From Eutreptiella sp. 'Long Island Sound 2002' (taxonomy: Eukaryota > Euglenozoa > Euglenophyceae > Eutreptiales > Eutreptiaceae), in contig OZ038378.1 in assembly GCA_964036045.1 (NCBI GenBank), positions 169,508,106-169,572,105 on the forward strand: a stretch of DNA of 64,000 nt. Direction: 5' to 3'. Position numbers and translations under genes: made by a program. Every line of letters starts with the position of its first letter. The stretch's first letter is position 1. Shown here piece by piece: positions 23,916 to 34,642 of the stretch. A model generated the notes under the pieces. The model was given only the letters and a program-made list of their open reading frames with translations. It was not told the DNA's origin and did not search any database.

Positions 23916-25170
23916 CGTCGATACCCCCGCCGACACACGCCACCGTGAATCCCCCCTCCCGCGACCGCCACAAGAGACCCCATCACCTGACCCCACGCGC
24001 GACAACGACGACCACCTCCCCGGACCCACACCACCCCCCCCATCACACCCCGCACCACCAGCCCCAGCACCGGCCGAACCCTACGCCCTACACAACCCCG
24101 CAGCGGTACGGCAGCACCTCCGGGGACTCGGGGAACAGGACGTCGTGCTGTGCCTCCGCACCTCCGGCACCAGCACTTGCATCCGGGCGGCCACCCTGGT
24201 CCAGGCGGCCACGCTGGGGGAAGGCGTCCGAGACTTCCTCTTCGACGCCTTCCTCCACGTCGCCCGACACGACCGCCCCCCACGCGCCACCCCCGACGGC
24301 GAGAGCCCGCCCCCCACGGGGAGCCGGATCTGGGTGCCCCCCATCGACTGGGGGCGACACCTAGTCGGACACCCCGTGCTGGGGCGGATGGACACCAAGG
24401 GCCGCACCCGCTACCACGAGCCCGACATGGCCCACCCCCCACCCGGCGCCACCCCCGACAACACCAAAGACTGGGAGCGGGAAACATGGGTAGCCCGGAC
24501 GGCCTCCCTGAGCAACTTCGGGCACCACGTCCCAGGGGACATCCCCACCCCCGACGAGCGGCAGCCAGCCCCCTCCACGTACATGACCCTCATGTACAAT
24601 CTGCACTACACCCTCTCCACCACCCACTACCACGCACCCACTGACCACTGGGTGGTACACGGCACCGACTCCCTCCTCCCCGCCGACTACGCCCCCCCCC
24701 CACACAACCCAGGCACCGACACGTACGCCAGGGGGGACGACCCAGACGACCCCCACATCTGGGGCACGTCGGAACGCAAATACCTGGACACGCTGCTCTC
24801 CATCCGCAGCAGCTGCCAGGGCCTTGGTAGAGCGATGTATTGCCTCACCAAGTGGACGCAACGGACCTGGGGGATCCCCACAGACCGATGGGTGTGGGTG
24901 GTCACGCTGCGCCCCCAGCAGAGGGAAGCCCCCCCAAACCGCAGGGGATCCACCCCCCCACGCCCCACCACCCTACAGCTCTGCCCATACATGGTGGCAG
25001 CCCGCCTCATGACGCTGCTGTGGCCGGGCCCAGACACCCCCACCCAAAACTACCCCCGCCTCACAGAGGAGGACATGCCCGGCATCCAGCGATGCTTCTT
25101 CCAGACCCTCGACTACCTCCAGCAAACAAACCCGCACGTCCTGGAGCAGATATGGCCACCCCCCGGGTAA
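23916..25170 (+). pseudogene. Element 1 ORF with Ulp1-like (C48) protease signature
   Basis: The frame covers 23677-25170 and becomes protein-like from about 24060. Blocks align in order with the element 2 ORF at 55235-56134: VRDFLFDAFLHV, RIWVPPIDWGRHLVGHP, PTDHWVVHGTDSLLP and LQLCPYMVAARL. The HW...DS...C order matches the His-Asp-Cys triad of Ulp1/SENP cysteine proteases, which remove SUMO-like modifiers. The usual Gln before the Cys and the Gly after it are not where expected (LCP instead of DCG), so the assignment is tentative. Coding ends with TAA at 25168. The join to the RING ORF upstream lies in a low-complexity stretch and shifts frame. Confidence 0.45.
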
Positions 25171-25305
25171 CCCACATGCCCGCGCAGCCGAGACAACGCC
25201 GCCACACCAGCAACAGCACGCACGGATCACCAGGGAAAACGCGCGCACACGCCCGGTGCCCGAACCTGCACCCTCGTTCTCGCTACTTACAGGACCCAGC
25301 ATTAT

Positions 25306-26625
25306 ATGCCTGCCCCCGAAGCCCAGGACCCTCCGCCGTCTCCCGCAGCCCTCTCCTCCGCCTCCGACTCCACAACCTCCACCACCACGACCACCTCATC
25401 CACCACCACCACCACGTCCTCATCCAACACTCCACCCCCCAGGCCGCGGGGGAAACCTCCCAAACGGGCCCCCAAACCCGCCCCCACCGCGAGCAACCCC
25501 ACCGCCGCCAAGGCCCACGCCCCGACGAGGCCCACACCCGCGACCGAGCCGAAATCCAAGACCGCCGCCAAACAGCGACCCAGACCCGTCAGCGCGCCAC
25601 GACCGCAACCCGCAGCCAAGCCCAAACCCAAGTCCAAACCCGGCGCCACGACGGCAGCGCGAGCCCGGCCCCCCGAGGACGTCCTCTATGACATTCGGCC
25701 CCAGCCGTCCCAGGCCCGGAGGCAGCGGCACCAAGCACGGCACCCCCCCACCGTCACCGACGCCGCCGCCACCACCTTCACAGCGGAGCGCGCCGCGGCC
25801 AAAGCACAACGCACCTCGCCCCACCACCTCTCAAAGCCCGCACCCCAGGCCCACGGACGGCCCCCGACCAGGCCAGAACGACGCCAGGATCCGCCAGCAG
25901 CGTCCCCGCCCCCCTACCAACCCTCGATGACAGCCCACATGCAGCGCATGCCCCACTACCGCCGCCGCCGCGAGTCCCCGCCCAACCCCGAGGCGGAGAC
26001 TGTGCGCGCACACCCGCGGGTCAGCATCCGCGCGCGCCCCCAGTCCCCGCGCACCCCCACGGAACAGGACTACGAGGAATCCCCCAGGCCCGCCACCGCC
26101 ACTGGTCCCCACAACCCCGTCACACCCACCCACGTGCACTCCTCCGCCCAAGACCGCAGGCCCGCCCAGGGACAGTGGTGGCAGCGCTGGACCCACACGC
26201 AGCTCTGGGAGCTGCGAAAGTGGGCCCGGGGAGAGCCCTCCCTCAAGGGCCTGGTCCATCGGCCCCGCAAGGGGTCGGTGGAGAACTGCCGCCTCCGGCC
26301 GGCGGGGGGGTGGATGCCGCAGGCCGCATGGGAAGCCATGCTTGCCGATGCGCTCCAACCCCTGGGAGTCCACCCCCGCAACCTCCCCGGGCCCCAGGAC
26401 CACCCGTATGTCCTTAGGCGCCTGCGGGAGACCCTCCAGGAGACACAGCGAGACGGCATCCGCCTGTGGGACATCACCCAAAGCCCAGCCCCGCACAAAC
26501 ACACCCCGTCACCACCCCACAAGCGTCGGCGCACCGACACCGGCGGCACCCACAGCACCCCAGGAGCCGTGCGCACCACACAACACGACACGCCTGACCC
26601 CCTGGCCAGCGGCGCCGCCACCTAA
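25306..26625 (+). CDS. Element 1 Trp-rich C-terminal ORF, function unknown
   Basis: An uninterrupted 439-codon frame starting at an ATG, 135 bases after the Ulp1-like stop. The first 280 residues are low-complexity Pro, Ala, Thr and Arg with a basic bias (repeats of KPKSKP type), resembling a disordered nucleic-acid-binding tail. The last third is ordered-looking: GQWWQRWTHTQLWELRKW, a Gly-Trp-Met segment and LQETQRDGIRLWDITQ. That end resembles the WRYV...QDHNIWDIPG segment of element 2 (about 57170-57310), which there lies before the protease. I do not recognise the family. It is the only element 1 ORF without an evident break. Confidence 0.5.
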   Translation: MPAPEAQDPPPSPAALSSASDSTTSTTTTTSSTTTTTSSSNTPPPRPRGKPPKRAPKPAPTASNPTAAKAHAPTRPTPATEPKSKTAAKQRPRPVSAPRPQPAAKPKPKSKPGATTAARARPPEDVLYDIRPQPSQARRQRHQARHPPTVTDAAATTFTAERAAAKAQRTSPHHLSKPAPQAHGRPPTRPERRQDPPAASPPPYQPSMTAHMQRMPHYRRRRESPPNPEAETVRAHPRVSIRARPQSPRTPTEQDYEESPRPATATGPHNPVTPTHVHSSAQDRRPAQGQWWQRWTHTQLWELRKWARGEPSLKGLVHRPRKGSVENCRLRPAGGWMPQAAWEAMLADALQPLGVHPRNLPGPQDHPYVLRRLRETLQETQRDGIRLWDITQSPAPHKHTPSPPHKRRRTDTGGTHSTPGAVRTTQHDTPDPLASGAAT

Positions 26626-27189
26626 CCCCGTTACCCAGCAAACCACCACCACGGGGCGCCACGCCAGGCCCCGCCCAGAAGTCACCAAACGAACCGGACG
26701 CTGAAGGACGCCAACGCACACGACAACGGGCACCACTACGCCCGAAGGCACCGAACCCAGGCCCGCTACCGTCGCAACCGCCTAACCGAGCCAAAGCCCA
26801 AACACAAATCAAACCCGAGCCACAGCCCGAAACCGCTAACCCTTGACTCCTAACCAGGCCCGCTGAGGGAACAACGTAACCAGAGCCCACACCCACAGCC
26901 CACACAGCCGCCTAACCAGCCAGCTCCAGAAGCAAACAGACACCTCACCAGACCCACCCTGACCCAAGCCCGTGTACATCAGGACGCGCGAGCCGCACCC
27001 CTGGGGCGCGACCGCCGCCACAGCACCGACGAAACACGCCAGAGGACACAACACTGTTGCACCGCCGCACCAGCTGCCCGTGCCTGTGCCTGCAGTGTAC
27101 GCACGCCCCTGTTTTCTTTTTCTTCCAAAAAAAAATTAGGGGGGGAGGAAGAGGGACACAACCACCCATGGCACACGCCCACCGCACAC

Positions 27190-27375
27190 AGCGCGCACAC
27201 CGGTGAACGGGAGCCAAGTGGCCCAGGACACCGCACACGCAACATAACACACCGAGCGAGCACACCGGTGAACAGGAGCCAAGTGGCCCAGGACACCGCA
27301 GACGCAACACAGCAAACCGCGCGGGCACCCCGGTGAACAGGAGCCAAGCGGCCCAGGACACTGCACACACGTAGG
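27190..27375. repeat. 65-bp tandem repeat, three copies
   Basis: GGTGAAC occurs at 27202, 27267 and 27332, so the period is exactly 65. Each unit contains CACCGGTGAAC(A/G)GGAGCCAAG and GGCCCAGGACAC. It lies in the 3' non-coding part of element 1. Confidence 0.9.
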
Positions 27376-27928
27376 GCGGCCGAGGGACAGGAAAGAACCA
27401 ATACCCCATGGGTCTGACGCACTGGGGCGACCCAGCCGACCCACCGGGCCAGTGGCAGGAGCGGTACTCCAAGGCCACTGGTCCGAGCCCGGCCAGGCTG
27501 CATCAGGGACCATGGCAAACGTCACCCGGAGCCATGGAAGCAACCGGTGACAGGCGAGCCAGTACACAGTCCAGGAGGGGGTCACCTGCCAAGCAGAGTG
27601 GCCCCGCAACTCAAACCACAAGGGTGAGGCGGTCGTATCGTAGACTAGCGGGAGCAATACCCCTTGTGGTAAGAGATACTCCACACGGCTGGGCAGCCCC
27701 CAGAGCTGCCGCCCAAAGGAGGGGGCATGTGGCCCTACCCATGGACACATGTGGGGACACCCTCCCACCTGGGACACATGGACCGGGTGGCCGCGACAAT
27801 GCCTTCCCAAGCACATGCGGGAGCGGCTCAAGAGGCACCTGACATAGGGCAGTGGGAGGGACAGGGCGTCCCCTTGGTAAGACCTTCTTCCTGCAATGTC
27901 AAAGGAGGCATCCCGAGCTCCCGAAGAT

Positions 27929-27949
27929 ACCTACCTACCTACCTACCTG
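27929..27949 (+). repeat. (ACCT)n terminal tail of element 1
   Basis: Four to five tandem ACCT units close the element just before GAGCATTAGG of the flanking repeat. Short tandem tails replace poly(A) in several LINE groups. Element 2 ends with the same unit on its own strand. Confidence 0.75.
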
Positions 27950-29207
27950 GAGCATTAGGTCTTGGGACATTGTGAGGTCCCCCTTGGGCGAGCTCACATG
28001 TGAGAAGTGCAACACAATTACAAGGTTTGAACTCTAGCGCACAACCGATGACCAAAGGGCAGACGGGCAGATTCCTCAAAAATTGTGCATGATGCTGTGC
28101 AGTTTCACATGCTAAGGACCAGCGAGTGTCGGTATATCAGGCAACAACTTACACACAGATGCCCCATTTTGCAACGCGGTTGTCCACGGTCACTTTTTTT
28201 GCAACATGCTTGCGGGCTCTAGGCAAACTGGGCTCAATTGGTTTTTTTCTATTGGCGAGAGTAACAGAGGTGGTTGATTGGGATTGTAGTGTTGCAGGCA
28301 ATGTCGTTCCTGGTGACATTTCGGAAAGAAAGGGGACGGCTTGAGGTAACGAATAGACAATGTACACAATTTGTCGTCCGTTGAAAGGTCAGCGTGTTGT
28401 TCTGCAAAGAGTGCTTGCCGAGATGCACCGAGGTCTGCGACTTGCCAGTGATATCAACGCTGACACCTTGCCCAAACAAACAGCACACTTTGCCATCAGA
28501 AACTACTGTGGATCTGTTTACACACCATGGCTGCCTTGCGAGATGGAGCACGCAAGACAACCTGTCGCTGTCACTGTCAACGGACTGCCGAATTTCACTT
28601 TCCCATCAGAAAGCACTGTGGATCTGTGGACACACAAAACAAAAAGCTGCACGCCATCCCCCCCCCCTGTCCAAGCAACGGTAAATGACCAGAAATTGAT
28701 GGAACCAGGACGTTGTGGCAGGCAGACCCCCAAAAGTGGCGGCGGCCGCATGGCCAAAGCGTTGTGTGCCCCCGAGGGTCCAGCGCAGCCTTCGGTTGTT
28801 GGGGGCCTGGCATTACCACGCCGGGCCTGTGGCGCGCGGTGGCCGCTGCTTTTGGGTGAAGGTGACACCTCCGGGCTGTCGGGGGGGGGCGGGGGCCTGG
28901 GGTGTGCTCCTGACCGCCATCTGCTAGCGGTCGGCCCCAAAACCCGAGGGGGGGGGGGGGCGTGCGGAAACGGGTCCCCTGGAGTGGCGTGTTCGGGTCC
29001 GGGGCCAGACATGCAACTGGCGTCCCGCAGGGAGACTGCTTCTCAGTAGAAATCGGCCTCATAGCAACGGCCACTCAGTAATACTCGCCCTCCGCACCAC
29101 CAAAACTCAGTAGGAAAGTGCCGCGTCCCGTGTGTGGCTCCGTAGGACCCTGCTCCATCGGATCATGTCTGAGGTGGCAAGTCTGTCCGGGGCCCAGCGC
29201 TGGCGAA
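27950..29207. repeat. 1.26-kb direct repeat, right copy (flank of element 1)
   Basis: Right partner of 12060-13315, same orientation. It starts at GAGCATTAGG immediately after the (ACCT)n tail and ends at GCTGGCGAA, after which unrelated sequence (CGGTGGCGAG) follows. The length differs from the left copy by only a few bases. Confidence 0.9.
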
Positions 29208-29263
29208 CGGTGGCGAGTCCCGAGTTCTACCGGTGCTCAGGAGTTGGAGGGGGGGGAGGGGCA

Positions 29264-29430
29264 TTTGGTAAAACCTAGTATGCACGTAGCAGAACCTGGT
29301 AAAATGTAGCAATACCTAGTAAAATGTAGTGAAACCTAGTAAAAAAAAAATTTTAAACATTTTTTTGAAAAAGTTTTTTTCACTAGGTAAAAAAAGCAAA
29401 ATTTTGAAAAAAACTTTCCTTACTAGGTCA
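29264..29430. repeat. CCTAGTAAA cluster with inverted repeat
   Basis: CCTAGTA or a one-base variant occurs several times. The arm ACCTAGT followed by A10 (29334-29350) pairs with TTTTTTTCACTAGGT at 29374-29388, so the region can fold into an AT-rich hairpin. Related clusters lie at 8429-8525, 11137-11180 and 30350-30475. Confidence 0.7.
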
Positions 29431-29737
29431 ATTCCCGGCCACCGTTGCCAGTGGCGCCCCACCCAGGCCAAACCATGCATGTTGTGAAGAAAGAGTTCAT
29501 GTATGTTTCGAAACCCTTTAAAGGAGGGTGGCCGGGGGGGGTTGCAAAGGGGGACAACATCAGAATTGGCTGCCTAACCCCTGCCTTCTGGAGGGCCCAC
29601 AAGTGGGCGGAAATGCTATGTCACCCCTGCATTCTCGATGATCCCCAACAAAGGGGACAAAATCAAAAGACAAAAAAAAACAAAAAAAAAATTTCCCCAT
29701 GGTGTCTGTGACTCGGCCTCAGGGTCAACAGATTACC

Positions 29738-29808
29738 CCCAATAGCGTTTGAAGCCAGGACTTTCCACTTGCAAAGGCACTGCTTTACCCACTGGGGTAT
29801 GAGCCATC
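29738..29808 (-). repeat. Degraded tRNA-Ala(TGC)-like sequence
   Basis: On the minus strand an A-box-like CCCCAGTGGGTAAAGCAG is followed by CTTTGCAAG, which would hold anticodon TGC in a TTTGCAA loop, and by a B-box-like CCTGGCTTCAAACGC. The T stem and acceptor stem no longer pair, so this is a tRNA relic or a tRNA-derived repeat head. Confidence 0.45.
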
Positions 29809-31683
29809 TCTGCTGTGCCTATGCACAGGGGTGGTATTAACATTTGGTCCAATTAGGTTTTCATCCATTATTTGATTCTCCTGAAAAAACCGAGTATTTT
29901 GAGTATAGACACATGTGGTGAAAACCCATTTTTTCACCCTCTACTAGTTCAAGCAAAATTCCCAGCTGTGGATTGTGAGTCCCTGACCCCAACTCGAGGG
30001 GCCACACAACAAAGCGTGGGAGTCAAAAACAAAAAAAAGCAAAGGGGCTGGGAGGCAAAATGGCATTCTCAGGGATCACCAACAAAGGGGAGCAAAAGCA
30101 GAAGTGTTCCCCAACAAGGGGAACAAATTCAGACGTGGCTGCCTCACACCTACCTTTTCGGGGGCCCAAAAGAGGGCGGAAGTGCTACGTCACCCCCGCA
30201 TTCTTGGGGTCCACTACAAAAGAGGAGGGAAACAAAAGTGGCCCACGCCAGTGGAAAAAAGCCCCTCAGAGTTGGGGACAAAATCAGAAGTGGCCAACAA
30301 GTGGCCGGAAAGTTCTACAGCCTAGTTCTTTTGTTTTTGGCGGTTTTGAAACCTAGTACAAAAAAGGTTTTTTTTACTAGGTTTCCGATACCTAGTAAAA
30401 AGGTAGTGGGTCTAGTAAACTGTTACCTAGTAAAAATGCTCTTTTAAAAAACTTTTTTTACTAGGTCTAACTACGGACCCGGGGGGGAGGGGCTGTGCTG
30501 TGCCGCCCCCCGCCGCCCCCCCGGGCGCCCTCGGGAGAGGGGGACCCCGGCGGTGACGCAGACAGCGCACCTGCGCGATGGTGTGCTAAGTGCCCTTGGC
30601 CTGCAGGAGTCAACAGAGAGCGGCTGAAGACAAGGGCCGGGGACAAGCGTTGGAGGGCGGCCCCCGGGCCTTCGCTGCGGTTGGCCCGTGAGGGGGCGCT
30701 GCTGAAGCGGCACATAGCCGCACGTGCGACGCGGGGGCGCGGGGGGACGCCCGGGCCGGGGCCTTGTCGGGCCCGGTCCGTAGACCGGGCGAGACCCATG
30801 ACCCGACGGGGCACTCACGGGGGGGGGGGGGTCAATAGCTGGTGACGATCGACTGAATGTCCCCGCCATAGACAATTCCAAGCCCTTAGTCCAAAGGTTC
30901 ACACAGCATTGCTCACGTGTCCCCTTCTTGGGTGGGGTGCTCCAAAATGACATGTACATTTTTTTGGCTCAGACCAAGATGAGCTGGCGTAGCCTGCTCA
31001 CTTCACAGTACTCGGGGTAACCCCTCGGAATCAAGGTTCAGAGCTGTCCAGTGCTATAATGATCCCACAAATGACTGTGGTAGCAGATCTGACACGTGGT
31101 GAGGATTTGCTGAGTCTGATACTGGGTTATGCAGTGGGAGAATGCCACGCCTGTAGGCTTCCCAGTGTGCATCAGGCGCAATGACTGTAGGCTGAAGAAG
31201 ACAGCGGTGTGAAGATTGAAGGCCGAGATAAATCAGCAGGGTGCAATTCATGCACAATCAGAGAGGTAGAGCTCCAATATGATACATACATTTTATGGGT
31301 CGGTGTGTACAGCGGTGGTCAGAAACAGCACCTGTGGTGACCTTAGTAGATCGTGCCTTCCAGATTAATAAATCAAGCGTGTGGCGCCCGTACAGATACC
31401 ACCCGTGCACACTGCATTCAACTACCTCCGTTGCATCGGGGCCCTCACGTGCCCCCCCCCCCCGCCCCCCCCCCCTTGTCCCGAGAAGGGACTTGTCCAG
31501 ACACGGCGACCCCGCGGTGCTGCGGTTGGGCCTGTTTTGGAGCCATCGCTGGTGCGGGTCCCATCGAATAGAGAAGGGGGCCCGCCCGCCCCCCAGTGGC
31601 GGCGTCCCCCCCGAGATTGGCGCGCCCTTGGCCAGAGTTTTCCTTGGGGGGGGGTGGGGGGCTGGGGGGGGGGGGTGGTGCTG

Positions 31684-31702
31684 CCCCCCCCCCCCCCCCC
31701 CC
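31684..31702. repeat. C19 homopolymer facing G-rich tract
   Basis: A run of about 19 C follows G-rich runs at 31646-31675, so the DNA could form a G:C hairpin or a G-quadruplex on one strand. Length in such runs is unreliable in many sequencing methods. Confidence 0.8.
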
Positions 31703-34642
31703 TCAGCAGACCCTGAGTTGTCAGAGGCGCCGGAGGTGCCGAAGAAATGTTTTGGCCTCGACTGACTTGCGCCCAAGGCGCCAGAGAAAACTATTGATTG
31801 GCCGAAGGCCCGGAGAAAAATTTGCCCAATCACTTAAGAGGGGGGGGCTGTCAGACCCCCCCCCCCGGACATGCTGCGTTGTTCCGCCCCCCCCCCCCCC
31901 CCCGTGTCCAGGAACCGGCAATGTTCGACCGAGGAACCAGGGGTTGGTTCTTGCGTATGACCGTGGGCAGCCCCGTACCGCGGAAAAAAAACTTTCCGGC
32001 GCGTTGCGACGCGGCATGCGCACCCTCTCCTTTCCCACACTTAACCACATTGACAAATGAACACCAAAGAACTGAATCTCAGCTGACTGGGCTGTAGTGT
32101 GCCTTCCAACGTGCATGGAAGGATCTAATGTTCAACTGTGTTTAACTGACTTTTGTTTGTTTCCTTGTCAGGGTTGGTTGCTTCGGGGAAGGGGTCGAGA
32201 GCAGGCGGGAGGGGTTTAAGCGGTATGTGCGACTGTGACTGACTGATAGGGTTTCCCCTGATAGGGGGACCCGTAGCAACACACATGAAATGTTGTCCTG
32301 CACACCTGAATAGCTATCCCACATCCACCAGAACCATGAAAAACCCATTACCCTGGCAAAAAAAGGTGATGTGGAAAATTCGACCGCGGAACCAGGGGGC
32401 GGTTCTTGCGCAAGGTGGTTCTTGCACGGGGGGGGCGGGGGAACTCTGCCCTCGGCTGCTGCAGCCTGGATTCCCTCGTCATCGTCACGGCCTGCCACCG
32501 CCGGGGCCAACTCCCGTGAGCTCTTCCCGGTCATCAGCAGAGGCCGCACGCCCCGGGCGGCGCCTCGCTGGCGCCTCCTCCGTCCGCTAGGCCGGCCGCT
32601 TGCGCGCACCCCAGGGGAAGGATTGCCAATCCTGCATTACGCCAGCTGCCGCCCTCTTGGCCTCCGGGGCAATCATGCGCCGTCCCGGCCGAGAGAGGGA
32701 TCGGCCCCCGCTGCCATTCCCGACACCACTCGCAGGCGCGGGCCTGGTGGTGCGAACATGGCGTGCCGCCTGTCAATCTGCCTCGCGGGGAAATCAGCAT
32801 CGTTGCTGTCAACCGTCAAGCCTTCGTTGCTATCATCACTTGCCCAGCTGTCATCATTGGGATCACTATCGTCTCCCCCATATCACGGGTGAAGGCGGAG
32901 AGTACCGTGTGTAGAAATGTTGTTGACGTTCCAGACCAAACTTCTCAGGAAATCCATCAGATATGTATTGCAACATCACTTCAAAATCTTGCGGGTGCTC
33001 TTTGTTTTGGATCACGTGCCGACAGTGCTTGATCCAATCACCTGTGCATTACAACTTATCACACAACACCTTTTGGTGGGTCCCTGCAGACAACCCCATG
33101 CAGGTCGTCACGTAGTCGGGCGCCACAGGGGATAGCAGGGTGGGACCCCGTCCAAAGGGGCGGGTGCACTGCACCATGCTTCTCCAAACCAACCTCAGGC
33201 CGATCTTTCATTCTTCCCCCCCCCCCCTGTCCAAGCAACCGTAAATAACCAGAAATTGACAGAACCAACGCTTAGTGTTGCTTGGACTAGGGTGTTGCTT
33301 ACGCGCCGCAACTTGCATGACACACGTGTAGACATGATGTACTATTCTAAAAGCCAAGAGGTAAAGCACGCTACAAATGCCCTCTTGGCCAGCACAGCTG
33401 CCTTGGAACAAAATATAAACTTCGTGCATCTCAAGACCAAGGGATCAGGAAGCACACATGGCGGACAGTAGAACGAATTGAAGAACGCACCGCCAAAATC
33501 AACGGTGCAAAAATTGACGGAACCAATGCCTAGTGTTGCTTGGGCATAGGCGTTGCTTGGACAAAGGGCGGGGGAGATTATGAACACAGCCAGCGGACCA
33601 GCTGGGATGGCCAACCCACGGTCCAAGATGAAGGGAGGGGTATCACCCACACCCACATGGTAGGGTTGTGCATAGTTGTCAGGTGTTGTGGTATGTTGGA
33701 GATGCAGGAGGGAAAGGCACCCTGCCAGGTGCGGGGTTGGTGTATGCTTGCAAGGGACGAGGAAAGGCCTTTGCTGAGTGGGGGCGGGGGCGGGGGGTGA
33801 CCCCCTTGCCTTGGTGAGGGGATCTCAGTAGGATCCAGCCCCACATGCCAGTCAGCTCAGTAGGAAGAAGCCCCGGCCTATGGGCAACTGAGTAGGACCC
33901 AGCACCATCCACAAGGCTCCTCACTGGGAGCCCGCCCTGACCCACCCCCCCCCCCTCTAAGCAAAGGCCTGGACGAGGACTGGAACCACACCTGACCTGG
34001 GCCATGCAGTAGGGATAGCTGACGAATGAATGAATGACAAACTGTGACTGGCAGAGCAGGTTGAAAGCACAGGATGGAACTGCCAAGACAGTGGCAAGGT
34101 TTTGACCCACCATGACAAGGGTGTACTGATGTGCATGGCGCCTATGTTGTGACCCTGCAGTGCCCACACTATGCTCTGAGCTGAGAATCACTATCTACTG
34201 TTAAGATAAGAGTGGCCTCCTTGGGGGGGGGGGGGGGGGAAGGTTTCGGTTGATGGTTGAGGACATTCAGGAAAAGCATTCCAAGAAAAATATCAGAAGC
34301 GTGCACCATGTTTGCAAGCGTTTTTGTTGCATCAAATGCCGGCAACTGGTCGATGACATTTGTGGTAATTTTGTGGCATGGCGGTGTGATGGCGTACACA
34401 TGTACCTGTGGGCGGGCAGTTTTGTTGTCGGCTTTTCGAACAGCATTGCAACCAGCAATACTAATTGCCATGTCATGATTGCCACTTGCAGTGTGCCTAG
34501 CTGATGGTTATCTTAGCAGGAGTTTCTACTGCTAAGACGGAACATACAAGTGAGCAATGTCTACTTCACTGGCCCCTCGCCCCCCCTCCCCCCACACTGG
34601 CCATGTGGACCAGTGTGAGAAATGGCAGCCGCATGAGTGCGG

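Larger units (their letters stand above)
13316..27949 (+). mobile_element. Element 1: GC-rich LINE-like retrotransposon, 5'-truncated and decayed
   Basis: A 14.6-kb, very GC-rich block with all coding on the plus strand: first ORF, AP-endonuclease-like segment, reverse transcriptase with RNase H, zinc-finger tail, RING-type ORF, Ulp1-like ORF, Trp-rich ORF, 3' non-coding part and (ACCT)n tail. No integrase or LTR-type protease is seen. The left end falls inside an open reading frame with no start codon, which suggests 5' truncation. Stops at 15340, 15661, 17048 and 21306 and several frameshifts show that it is not active. Base composition differs sharply from the surrounding sequence. Confidence 0.8.
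26626..27949 (+). other. Element 1 3' non-coding part with (ACCT)n tail
   Basis: No protein-like frame is evident. It contains a pyrimidine tract followed by A9 at 27117-27135, the 65-bp tandem repeat, and a final stretch whose CCCCTTGGTAAG block recurs near the 3' end of element 2. It ends with four to five ACCT units at 27929-27948, directly against the right-hand direct repeat. Confidence 0.7.
29208..34642. other. Non-coding repeat-rich stretch with long G and C runs
   Basis: No conserved coding frame. Contents: CCTAGTAAA clusters (29264-29430 and 30350-30475), a degraded tRNA-like sequence near 29740-29808, a GC-rich block at 30475-30840, a 100-base block near 31040-31140 that recurs at about 48350-48470, the 31905-32130 and 32285-32430 repeats noted above, and G or C runs up to 19 bases. 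A CCAAGCAAC(C/G)GTAAAT block at about 33230 is shared with the direct repeats flanking element 1. Confidence 0.6.

Noticed and set aside
12060-29207. Element 1 as an ordinary LTR retrotransposon
   Set aside because: The enclosed genes are LINE-type (AP endonuclease, FADD-type RT, RNase H) with a tandem tail and no integrase or retropepsin.
29738-29808. Functional tRNA-Ala gene
   Set aside because: T stem and acceptor stem do not pair, so a cloverleaf cannot form.
30471-30959. GC-rich ORFs near 30.5-30.9 kb
   Set aside because: Pro/Arg/Gly-rich frames in several registers on both strands, explained by base composition alone.
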